Origin: Spirosoma fluviale
GTDB lineage: Bacteria; Bacteroidota; Bacteroidia; Cytophagales; Spirosomataceae
Direction: 5' to 3'
NCBI GenBank assembly: GCA_945860325.1
Contig: CAMARL010000069.1
Coordinates: forward strand, 1-8,686
DNA length: 8,686 nt
Part shown: in pieces, positions 1-7,739 of the stretch
How the letters are laid out: each line of letters starts with the position of its first letter
Position numbering within the stretch: position 1 is the stretch's first letter
Position numbers and translations under genes: made by a program
Notes under the pieces: model-generated
Databases searched by the model: none
The model's input: the letters and a program-made list of their open reading frames with translations, nothing else
Told to the model about the DNA's origin: nothing

Positions 1-1170
1 CATTAATCCATTTTTTTGAGCAATTGATAATAAATTGGAAGCTTTTAGCGATCTAGGATTATGTGATTCACAAAAGATATAATGTGCATCTTGGGGCAAT
101 ATTTGTAAAACTAAATCTAGGTCTTTATCGGCCACCATGCCTAATATGACCCATAATTCACCGATTAATTCACTTTTTATCTGATCCATTAATAAACGAA
201 TGCCACTTTCATTATGGGCCGTATCCGCAACTATTTTAGGATCATTGCTAATCATTTCAAATCGACCTTTTAATTGTGTATTTATTCGACTATTTTTTAT
301 TCCCAACTCAACTTTCTCCTTATTAAAATTAATAATCTTCATAGAGTCTAACTGGCTACACCATGCTAAGACACCTATTATGTTATTGATTTGATAGGTT
401 CCTAGGTATGGACTAAAAATTTTAACATTGCCAAAATGTGTACTTTCTAAATCCAATTCTAAGGTCTGAGCTTTGGAAACCTTTTCTAAACGAATATCTT
501 CTTTGGCAAATAGTATGGGAGCTTGGTTTTCATTCGCTTTCCCTATGAAAATATCTGAAATTTCTGGTTGGTATTCACTGATGGTCACGGGTATTCCCTG
601 CTTAATTATTCCTGCTTTTTCAAAGGCAATTTCTTCTAATGAATTTCCTAAAATATCTTGATGATCATATCCTATATTCGTAATTAAGCATCCAAATGGA
701 ATAATGATGTTAGTGGAATCTAGTCTTCCCCCTAATCCTGTTTCAATGATGGCCCAGTCCACTTGTTGTTCTTTAAAATAGCAAAATGCCATAGCGACTG
801 TCCATTCAAAAAAGGATGGACTAACTTCTTGAATAATATATTTTTTCTCGCTCACAAAAGAACTAACCCATTCTTTTGAAACTTCTATTCCATTAATTTT
901 AATTCTTTCCGTAAATGATTTTAAATGTGGAGAGGTATAAAGGCCTACCTTAAATCCATGTTCTTGTAAAATTGAAGCTATAAAATGAGATGAGCTTCCC
1001 TTTCCATTCGTTCCCGCTATATGCAAAGATTTAAATGAATGTTGTGGATTATTTAACTGCGCACATAATGTGACAATGTTATCTAGACCTGGCTTATATG
1101 CTTTTTTCCCTTCCCTATGAAATACAGGCAGTGAATTATAAAGAAAATGGATTACCTCATCATAGGTCAT
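1..1170 (-). CDS. folC: Bifunctional folylpolyglutamate synthase / dihydrofolate synthase FolC (C-terminus cut by window edge)
   Basis: This Mur-ligase-family cytoplasmic enzyme adds glutamate to dihydropteroate and to reduced folates using ATP. The frame is open for 390 codons up to the left edge; family members are usually about 410-430 residues, so only the tail is missing. Visible motifs are the P-loop GTNGKGS (53-59), TSPHL (79-83), FFEWT (120-124), ETGLGGRLDSTN (143-154, Mg/omega-loop region), NIGYDH (165-170), EKAGIIK (184-190), GRFE (302-305), DTAHN (316-320, start of the C-terminal domain) and GMVADKD (344-350). The ATG at 1170 gives the family-typical opening MTYDEVIHFLYNSLP. A TTG at 1182 is in frame but would add only four residues. 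The gene begins 18 bases after the TonB-family stop and lies in the same reading frame, so it is probably co-transcribed as a metabolic passenger. Whether it is bifunctional or FPGS-only cannot be told from this. Confidence 0.96.
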   Translation of the reverse strand, partial: MTYDEVIHFLYNSLPVFHREGKKAYKPGLDNIVTLCAQLNNPQHSFKSLHIAGTNGKGSSSHFIASILQEHGFKVGLYTSPHLKSFTERIKINGIEVSKEWVSSFVSEKKYIIQEVSPSFFEWTVAMAFCYFKEQQVDWAIIETGLGGRLDSTNIIIPFGCLITNIGYDHQDILGNSLEEIAFEKAGIIKQGIPVTISEYQPEISDIFIGKANENQAPILFAKEDIRLEKVSKAQTLELDLESTHFGNVKIFSPYLGTYQINNIIGVLAWCSQLDSMKIINFNKEKVELGIKNSRINTQLKGRFEMISNDPKIVADTAHNESGIRLLMDQIKSELIGELWVILGMVADKDLDLVLQILPQDAHYIFCESHNPRSLKASNLLSIAQKNGLM

Positions 1171-1188
1171 CTCGTAGGCCAATATGAA

Positions 1189-1962
1189 TTAATTGGTAGG
1201 AACTATTCGAATTGTCTTTAATCCGCTGGCTCCTTCCCTTTTTCCTTCATCTTTGGGCTGGAACTTAGCTCCCTTGATTGCTTTCTTGTATTTTTCAGCA
1301 AGAGATAATTTTACATTCGTTTTTTCAATACGGATTTCTGTCACAAGACCTTTTTCATTGACGCGAATAAAGAATGTTATTTCACCTGTTTCATTACCAT
1401 TGTCAATTGAGCTGATCACTGAAGTTGGGAATGTCCAGTTTTGAGCAATCGGTTTATCACCAGCCCCGGACCCACTGCCACCCGATCCACTGCCATTTCC
1501 TGATCCAGTTCCTCCAGACCCACCTTTTCCTAAACCGGTACCTGATCCTGATCCCGAATTGGTTGATTTAGCCGTTCTTTTACCTAGCGTAAGGTTTAAA
1601 TCTATAACAGGTTCTTCAGGAACAATTTCTTTAGGCGGCGGAACAACTGTTGCCTTAACCGTAACCGGACTTTCTACATTGCTCGTTATCGGAGCAACGG
1701 TATTTTGTTGGACTAACTCAGTCTCTGATTGAATAATCTGTTTCTTTTCTTCTAATTTGGGACTTGGAGCCTCCTGCTCAAAGGAGATTTCTCCCTTTGA
1801 TCCTTCAGGTTCGAGCACCAAGGGCGCATTTGGATTTTCATTCCAAATTTTAACCGACCAAATAAGCAAAAAAAGCAATCCATTGAATATGATTGTAATA
1901 ATCAACGCTTTAACTTGATTTTTACGTTCTAATTCTCTTTGTGCTTGATAACTAACATTCAT
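1189..1962 (-). CDS. TonB-family energy transducer
   Basis: This 257-residue inner-membrane protein has TonB architecture. It has a short cytoplasmic N-terminus rich in charge (1-16), one transmembrane helix (about 17-38), an acidic and proline-containing periplasmic linker (about 40-125), an unusual Gly/Ser-rich stretch (136-168), and a TonB-like C-terminal domain (about 174-257). In that domain ETGEITFFIRVNEKGLVTEI matches the TonB pattern and is followed by a KFQP motif. In TonB systems the helix couples to ExbB/ExbD and the C-terminus engages an outer-membrane receptor. The helix has Asn27 in an IIFNGLL context, where many TonBs have His. No exbB/exbD is next to it: its ATG follows the SPOR gene stop after one base (TAATATG), and folC follows. 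The domain is divergent and lacks the usual YP motif, so a TolA-like role is possible. The partner could be the barrel encoded two genes upstream, but that is inference. Confidence 0.85.
   Translation of the reverse strand: MNVSYQAQRELERKNQVKALIITIIFNGLLFLLIWSVKIWNENPNAPLVLEPEGSKGEISFEQEAPSPKLEEKKQIIQSETELVQQNTVAPITSNVESPVTVKATVVPPPKEIVPEEPVIDLNLTLGKRTAKSTNSGSGSGTGLGKGGSGGTGSGNGSGSGGSGSGAGDKPIAQNWTFPTSVISSIDNGNETGEITFFIRVNEKGLVTEIRIEKTNVKLSLAEKYKKAIKGAKFQPKDEGKREGASGLKTIRIVPTN
1459..1557 (-). repeat. Gly/Ser-rich low-complexity tract inside the TonB-family gene
   Basis: Residues 136-168 are almost entirely Gly and Ser with single Thr, Asn, Lys, Leu and Ala interruptions. They are encoded by imperfect short repeats of GGATCAGG- and GGCAGTGG-like units. 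The tract is locally GC-richer than the AT-rich surroundings. It probably forms a flexible spacer between the Pro/Glu linker and the C-terminal domain. Such repeats could vary in length between strains. Confidence 0.8.
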
Positions 1963-1963
1963 A

Positions 1964-2992
1964 TTAATCTTTTTTAAACACCCAAATGTCTATTTTTTTA
2001 TCTTTTTTCAAGTGAGCGGCTTCTACATATGCTAAATCCATATTGTTGGCGCTTCCCAAACTAATCCTATAATAGGTTTCATTCTCTATCTTAGGTAAAA
2101 TAACTGCATCTTGAAACCCCTTTTGAATTAGTTCAGATTTACCTAATTCTGCTTTCTCTAAGGTTTTAAAACTGCCGGCAACCAAGAAAATGTTATTTGC
2201 AACCTCAATATTTTTTGGAACAATAACGGGTTTTAGCGCTTCATTTTCCGATTTAACCCCATCTATAACCTCTAAATTAGCTGTTTTAGGAGGTGTAATT
2301 TCTTTATTAACCTCAAGGATTTTTTCTTGCTTTTGTTCTTTTTTAATTCGTATTGTCAACGGCGAAAATGAACTATTCACAAATTTTGAATTAGGTTCTG
2401 TTAAAATATATGCGCCCATTCCGCCAACGATAAATGCTAAAAGTATATAGGCGTAAAATTTCGATGTGATTTTTCTTGGCCCTAGCACTTCATCAACCTC
2501 CTCTTTTGTCTGCATAGGAAGATCCTCTAGAGATTTTTCGACTGGCGACTCAATTAAAACTGGTTTTTTTCTAGCTCCCGTCGACACACAATAAAGACCA
2601 AATTGGTCTAAATCATAATTAAACGTCTGATTAGGTTCAAAAACTATTTTAGATTCTTCCGTTAATGAGAATGTTCCTAAATTTCCAAAGGCCAATGGCT
2701 GAATTGTACTTAAACTATCCTTCATTTCTTTTCCAAACGCCGCCACTGATTCAAATGCCTTTTTTTGAGAAATAACATTTTGTTTCGCAATGTGCATGGC
2801 TAATATCCCATCATCTGATTTTAATCGTTCATTAAAAGCAATGGATTTTTTTCTTGGGTAAATAATGGCCTCTTTCTCGTCAAATTTAAAATCTTGTACA
2901 TTGATCACAAATCCCCCAAAATTGGGTATAATTACGCAATCATGCTCTAAAAGCAAGGATTCAATCGCCAATATAAAATCAATATTTTGCAT
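1964..2992 (-). CDS. HU-CCDC81 and SPOR domain-containing transmembrane protein
   Basis: This 342-residue protein has three parts. Residues 1 to about 130 match the tandem HU-CCDC81 bacterial domains: IESLLLEHDCVIIPNFGGFV (10-29), then FNERLKSDDGILAMHIAKQN (53-72) and FGNLGTF (102-108). These are HU/IHF-fold domains found with SPOR in Bacteroidota. A transmembrane helix spans about 179-197 after a charged linker. A C-terminal SPOR domain (about 267-342) opens with FLVAGSF and ends YYRISLG...IDIWVFKKD; SPOR domains bind denuded peptidoglycan at division sites. The predicted topology puts the HU-like part in the cytoplasm and SPOR in the periplasm. Comparative genomics has proposed that this family links the nucleoid to the wall during division or partitioning, but I know of no direct proof. 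It starts 2 bases after the barrel gene and ends 1 base before the TonB-family gene, implying translational coupling. Confidence 0.92.
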   Translation of the reverse strand: MQNIDFILAIESLLLEHDCVIIPNFGGFVINVQDFKFDEKEAIIYPRKKSIAFNERLKSDDGILAMHIAKQNVISQKKAFESVAAFGKEMKDSLSTIQPLAFGNLGTFSLTEESKIVFEPNQTFNYDLDQFGLYCVSTGARKKPVLIESPVEKSLEDLPMQTKEEVDEVLGPRKITSKFYAYILLAFIVGGMGAYILTEPNSKFVNSSFSPLTIRIKKEQKQEKILEVNKEITPPKTANLEVIDGVKSENEALKPVIVPKNIEVANNIFLVAGSFKTLEKAELGKSELIQKGFQDAVILPKIENETYYRISLGSANNMDLAYVEAAHLKKDKKIDIWVFKKD

Positions 2993-2994
2993 AA

Positions 2995-4716
2995 CTAAAA
3001 TGAATAGGCCACTCCCACTGTGTAATTTAAGCTTTGTTGAGGATAAAATAAATAGCGTTCATAACTTTTTCCTAAAATATTATTGGCACTCACAAATGCA
3101 TTGAATTTTTTAGTGATTAAATAATTCACTTTTAAATTTAGGTCAACGATATCTGGCATCTTAATAGCCAGGCCATTTCGAGGATTAAATCCATATAAAC
3201 CCCCTAAATAAAATACATCAGGTGAAACAATAATTCGATCCTTAAACGTAATGGAGTTAGTAAAAGATAAATTCATCGCTGGTTTATGAAACGGCCTCTC
3301 CAAAGTTTTTGTATTATCCACGATTAAATTTTCATAAGTATTGAAATCATATTTTAAGATGGATAAAATCTTGTCAAAAATTTGATAATTAATTTGACCT
3401 GATAAATTAACTACTTGTACCTTTTTATCTCCACCTGCATAAACCACATCAAAACGTGATGAATCAGCTCGTGACGCCGTAAAAAATCCTAAATTACTAT
3501 ATTCTGAATACCCAAATTTGATTTCAAAATCAAAATTACGCTCATTAGAACCTTTAATACCTCCATAAATATTACTCGACTGTATGGTGTTTTTTAACGT
3601 GATATTATTAGCCATCCAGTTATTTTCAGAGACAAACTGATTCATTGAATTAAAATAGGTATCAGCACCAAATCCCACAAAAATATGAACAAAATCTGTT
3701 GGCTTGACGTCTAATTTGACAACAGGAAATAGCCTCGTTTGATTTATGGATAGATTTTTGTCTTTTTCGTTCGATATATTAATACCAGCGGTTACGGATA
3801 CGCGATTGTTTTTGTAATTAAAACTTGGGCGAATCCTATATAATTCACGTCGGTTATTCGTAGTACTTGTTGTGATTTCAGATAGAACCATATCTCCGTT
3901 TAAATAGGCAGATATTTGATCTGTTACATGTAATACCGACTGGATTTTACTCTCCCACATCCATTCTCTATTCTCAAAACTTGTCGACAAGTAATTCAAT
4001 CCTGATGTTGCTGTATAATCGTATTTGGCATCTTTTTGAGCATTTCCTATACTTCCCGTATAATGGAATTTATTGTAGACTATATTTAAATCATTTAAAT
4101 TCCCGGTGAATTTCTTTTCATCTCTTCCGTAAAAATTGGCTTCGGTTCTTTTAAAGCCAATGGAACCGTCTAATAAATAATTGCCAGTAAAAGTTTTACT
4201 ATATAGTTTAACCTCATTTTCATTTCGTGCTGAAAACGCTGTACCCACTGGACCTCTTCTATTCGCATCATGATTAATGTAAATGCCTTGATATTGATTC
4301 TCTTTAGGAGATAGTCCAAAATGTCCATTGATTAACGTATGGCCATAATTACCTACTCCCACTTTAATCATATTTTTAAATTTGGGTCCATAAGACGAAA
4401 CTAATTCATCTCCTTCTCGAGGGCCTATAATGGATGTCGTTAAAATAGCTGGACTTTTCACCTCCCATTTCCTTTCAACAAAATTATACGTCATCTTTCT
4501 ACCCTTATTGGTATTCTCAACTTCCTCTAAAGCTTCGAAATTTCTAGATATTTCAGGCTTTAGCTCGATCTTACGCTCTTTTTCTAAAATAATATCATCA
4601 TTCTGAATATTGCCCTCTTTTTTTTGTTGGCCATACACGATCGATTGCATACCTAGTAGTATGAACAATAAGCCGATGAATAATGTGGTCTTTTTGAGTT
4701 GAATTGTCATATTCAT
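2995..4716 (-). CDS. Plug-less TonB-dependent-receptor-like outer-membrane beta-barrel protein
   Basis: This 573-residue protein has a signal peptide (about 1-29, cleavage near VYG/QQ). A polar periplasmic segment follows (about 30-112), containing DDIILEKERKIELKPEISRNF (40-60) as seen. From about 113 to the end it shows alternating amphipathic beta strands. The last stretch, with LNLKVNYLITKKFNAFVSANN followed by ILGKSYERY and a terminal Phe (NYTVGVAYSF), resembles the end of TonB-dependent receptors and fits a Bam-type C-terminal signal. The N-terminal plug domain of such receptors (about 120-150 residues) is absent, and 573 residues is short for the class. The start is the ATG at 4716, overlapping the TPR stop by one base (TAATG); an ATG at 4710 would also keep the signal peptide. 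An in-frame stop at 4720-4722 rules out a longer form. The substrate is unknown; the protein may be structural rather than a transporter. Confidence 0.85.
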   Translation of the reverse strand: MNMTIQLKKTTLFIGLLFILLGMQSIVYGQQKKEGNIQNDDIILEKERKIELKPEISRNFEALEEVENTNKGRKMTYNFVERKWEVKSPAILTTSIIGPREGDELVSSYGPKFKNMIKVGVGNYGHTLINGHFGLSPKENQYQGIYINHDANRRGPVGTAFSARNENEVKLYSKTFTGNYLLDGSIGFKRTEANFYGRDEKKFTGNLNDLNIVYNKFHYTGSIGNAQKDAKYDYTATSGLNYLSTSFENREWMWESKIQSVLHVTDQISAYLNGDMVLSEITTSTTNNRRELYRIRPSFNYKNNRVSVTAGINISNEKDKNLSINQTRLFPVVKLDVKPTDFVHIFVGFGADTYFNSMNQFVSENNWMANNITLKNTIQSSNIYGGIKGSNERNFDFEIKFGYSEYSNLGFFTASRADSSRFDVVYAGGDKKVQVVNLSGQINYQIFDKILSILKYDFNTYENLIVDNTKTLERPFHKPAMNLSFTNSITFKDRIIVSPDVFYLGGLYGFNPRNGLAIKMPDIVDLNLKVNYLITKKFNAFVSANNILGKSYERYLFYPQQSLNYTVGVAYSF

Positions 4717-7700
4717 TACTTAATGGGTAGACTTTTTAATTTGTTTTTGGCTAATTCGATGACCGACGTATCACTTGAATTGTCAATGACCGATTTTAAA
4801 ATGGCTTTAGCCTGAGGTAAATTCTTTAAAGAAAAAAAGTTTTCTGCTAATAGAATATATGATTTACCGATCACCGCGTCAGACGCTTCTGCAAATTCAT
4901 TTTTGAACTTAGTCGTAATCATATCGTTTGACTCCTTAAACTTGCCTTCTCCACTTAATAATAAGGCTAATTCATATTGCGCTTCCGCTCCTATTTCATT
5001 TTTATCTAAGGTAATTACTTTGGCTAACCATTGTCTTTTAGATGCAATCTGGGTTGAATCACTGGTGAACATATCGGCTAATGCGCGGGTCAATTTAGCT
5101 TTTTCCTCTTTCGTAATATTGCTTAATGGTTCTAATTCGTTTAATAATGTAGCAATGGAATCCACATTTTTAGCTTCATACGTAATAGCAATGATTTTAT
5201 TCATGGCCATGGTTTGTTGGTCTACCTCTGTATTTTTCGACTTAAACAATCGGTAAAAATGAATGGACTCAGAATACTTTTTTTGCCCCAATGATAATTC
5301 AGCAGCCCTCAATATCACTTTATTCACCTGTGGATGTTCATTTTGATCCATCACTTTTTGATAATATTGAATAGCTGTTAATGTATCATTTATTTGGTCT
5401 GCTGCATCTGCTATTAGGTAATTAGCCTCTACAATATTTTCATTTGTGGGATACTTGGCAATAAAATCTTTTAATGAACTAATGGCTTTATCAAATTTCT
5501 TTCCTTCATAGATAGCTCTTGCCGCTCCATATTTTAAATCAATGGCATCATTTTCAGACTCTGATTTGTTGGTACTTTGATAGGTATCTAGAACTTGGCC
5601 AAATTCCTCTGGTTTGCCCACTTTAATTAAGTTTTCTTGAAGGCCAACTAAAGCATCTTTAGCAATTTTTTCTGTCGTAAATTCATTGACAATTCTCTTG
5701 TAATCCTGGATAGCCAAATCGAATTTATCGCTACTCGTATAGGATTGAGCCCTTTTGAATAAAGCTTGAGCTAAAAACTCACTCGCTTTGCTTGCAGAAA
5801 TTATTTCCGAAAATCCCAAAATGGCTTCTGAATATTTAGAGGCATTGAACAAAATCAAATTCTCTTGATAAAATGCTTCATCCGCAAATTTAGAATCTGG
5901 AAAACCAAGTCTTACTTGTTTCATTGCTGCCCTAGCCTCATTACCCCGATTTAAGTAAATAAGCGTCATACCCTTTTGAAACAAGGCATAATCTTTTTCC
6001 GTTTTTGCGATATCAGCTGCTTGGCTATAATAATTTAAAGCATCTTCATATTTTCGAGAGACTAAATAAGTATCAGCAAGTCTCAATAAAATGGTTGGAT
6101 TATTTTTAGCATTTGGCGTCAGCTTTAAACGATCCACATACGTCTTAAATAAAGTATTTGCTTTGCTAAATTCCTTTGTGTTGAAATATGCGAAGGCTAA
6201 ACCAATTCTAATCTTCTGTACAAACTCTTCCGATTTATTAGAGCTTGACATTAAAGGCGTATAAATTTGAATGGCTTCTTCAAACTTCTTTTGTACAGAT
6301 AATGCTTCTGCTTTCCCTAATAAAGCCTTTAGTTTTATGTCTTCTTTTTCAGCGACTAAAATTGCCTCGTCGAAAAATTTAATTGCTGGTTCAAATTGGT
6401 TGTCATTATAGGACCTTACCCCTAAATTATACGATAAGGTCTGATAGGCTAAGTTGAGCTTAGGTGACCGATTGCTAATTCCTTTTAAATAATTAACAGC
6501 CACTTCTAAATTATCAGAATTAATAAATGCATCAGCTACTAATTCAATGGCTTCCTCCGCATACTTGCTTTTCGGAAATTTAGCATTGAAGGCCTGTATC
6601 TCATTGATCGTTTCCGACCCTTTTCCTAAATCCAATAATACTTTGGCATAATTAAAATAGGCATCTTCTTGAATCGCTGGATTGAATGATAAACTTCTAG
6701 CTACCTGAAACGCATCTAAAGTAGCCACTAAATTCCCAGCACTTAATTGGGCTAATGCGGTAGTAAATGCTGCATATTGGCCTAAAGAGTCTTTTTTAGC
6801 CACCAATTCTTTTAATGTAACTGTGGCCTCATTGTATTTTTTCGTTTTAAATAAAGAAAACCCGTATCGATATTGAGATAAAGGGCTGAACTTGGAACCC
6901 GTCATTTTTCCAAATGCCTCATAACTTTTAATCGATTTGTCGAATTGATTTAATTGAAATTGCACATCAGCGACCAATAAGGCTAATTCATCTAATCGGT
7001 ATCCTGTATTCTTCTTAGCAATGATGGGTTCAGCATATTTTAATAATTCAGAGAATTTAGACTGATTGAAATAACATAAACCAATCCAATTAGGGATCTC
7101 TTTTCTGTATTTACTACTAGCTTCTGCTTTAGCGAAATCGACCGCCGCCTCTCCATATCTTTTCTCACCAAAATTAATCACTCCTGCATAATAGGACGCA
7201 GAAAGCGCATATTCCTCCTCAGGCTCCACTTTAATTTCATTAAATACAGGTAACGCTTCTAAGTTTTTCTTTAATTCAAAATAAGAAATGGCTAATTTGA
7301 ATTTGGCTTCTAAATTAGTTTCAGAGGATCTACTTAGGTATTTTATCGCTTTAGCATAATCTCCATTATCGTAAAAAAATGTTCCAATACCCCTTAATAA
7401 TTTAACGGCCTGCGGATGTTCTGGATTATTAGCAATAAATCGTTCCGCTAAAATTTCAGCCTCAGGTTGACTCATGTATAAAGAACACATCGTCATGTAA
7501 TATTCGGCTAGTACTTTTTGGCCCGATTGCTCATTGCTTAATGGCTCAAGACTTCCTAAATATGCGGAAAATTCTTCTCGAGCCGCTACATAGTTCTTTG
7601 AATCAAAGTATTCCTTCGCTTGTCTGAAATGTAGGGTATGATCTTTGAAACTTAATGTTTGCTGGGCTATGGAGCCAAAAGAAATAAAAAAAAGAAGTAT

Positions 7701-7739
7701 GAAGGGCAGCCAGCCAATGGGTGTATTTTTCAATTTCAT
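4716..7739 (-). CDS. Large secreted tetratricopeptide-repeat protein, putative envelope/TonB-system component
   Basis: This 1007-residue protein has a Sec signal peptide (about 1-25, cleavage near SIA/QQ, no lipobox cysteine) and is otherwise helical TPR repeats from about residue 33 to the C-terminus. Clear repeat cores include NGDYAKAIKYL (125-135), NDNQFEPAIKFFDEAI (445-460), KYEDALNYYSQA (563-574), FDLAIQDYKRIVNEF (673-687) and LPQAKAILKSVID (974-986). FPKSKYAEEA (388-397) and FPDSKFADEA (613-622) resemble the BamD/YbgF(CpoB) type of envelope TPR. TPR superhelices act as protein-binding scaffolds, so a periplasmic adaptor is likely. It is the first gene of the operon and is coupled to the barrel gene by a one-base overlap. 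An in-frame TAA at 7749-7751 fixes the start at 7739. Similar proteins have been labelled putative TonB-system components in some automated annotations. The exact role is unknown. Confidence 0.9.
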   Translation of the reverse strand: MKLKNTPIGWLPFILLFFISFGSIAQQTLSFKDHTLHFRQAKEYFDSKNYVAAREEFSAYLGSLEPLSNEQSGQKVLAEYYMTMCSLYMSQPEAEILAERFIANNPEHPQAVKLLRGIGTFFYDNGDYAKAIKYLSRSSETNLEAKFKLAISYFELKKNLEALPVFNEIKVEPEEEYALSASYYAGVINFGEKRYGEAAVDFAKAEASSKYRKEIPNWIGLCYFNQSKFSELLKYAEPIIAKKNTGYRLDELALLVADVQFQLNQFDKSIKSYEAFGKMTGSKFSPLSQYRYGFSLFKTKKYNEATVTLKELVAKKDSLGQYAAFTTALAQLSAGNLVATLDAFQVARSLSFNPAIQEDAYFNYAKVLLDLGKGSETINEIQAFNAKFPKSKYAEEAIELVADAFINSDNLEVAVNYLKGISNRSPKLNLAYQTLSYNLGVRSYNDNQFEPAIKFFDEAILVAEKEDIKLKALLGKAEALSVQKKFEEAIQIYTPLMSSSNKSEEFVQKIRIGLAFAYFNTKEFSKANTLFKTYVDRLKLTPNAKNNPTILLRLADTYLVSRKYEDALNYYSQAADIAKTEKDYALFQKGMTLIYLNRGNEARAAMKQVRLGFPDSKFADEAFYQENLILFNASKYSEAILGFSEIISASKASEFLAQALFKRAQSYTSSDKFDLAIQDYKRIVNEFTTEKIAKDALVGLQENLIKVGKPEEFGQVLDTYQSTNKSESENDAIDLKYGAARAIYEGKKFDKAISSLKDFIAKYPTNENIVEANYLIADAADQINDTLTAIQYYQKVMDQNEHPQVNKVILRAAELSLGQKKYSESIHFYRLFKSKNTEVDQQTMAMNKIIAITYEAKNVDSIATLLNELEPLSNITKEEKAKLTRALADMFTSDSTQIASKRQWLAKVITLDKNEIGAEAQYELALLLSGEGKFKESNDMITTKFKNEFAEASDAVIGKSYILLAENFFSLKNLPQAKAILKSVIDNSSDTSVIELAKNKLKSLPIK

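Noticed and set aside
200..661. Plus-strand open frames at 200-394 and 473-661
   Set aside because: Both lie antisense inside folC, whose minus-strand frame carries clear family motifs. The predicted peptides show no recognisable domain.
1193..1444. Plus-strand open frame of 83 codons
   Set aside because: It is antisense to the conserved C-terminal domain of the TonB-family gene and has no domain or start context of its own.
2190..3104. Plus-strand open frames at 2190-2450 and 2865-3104
   Set aside because: They are antisense to the SPOR/HU-CCDC81 gene and the end of the barrel gene, both well supported. Their low complexity mirrors the AT-rich coding strand.
4903..5256. Plus-strand open frame of 117 codons
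   Set aside because: It is antisense to TPR repeats near the C-terminus of the 1007-residue protein. Long shadow frames are expected opposite repetitive helical sequence.
4716..7739. The TPR protein as a gliding/type IX secretion protein such as SprE
   Set aside because: SprE is a lipoprotein. This signal peptide ends in SIA/QQ without a lipobox cysteine, and no gliding or T9SS genes or T9SS C-terminal domains are in the window.
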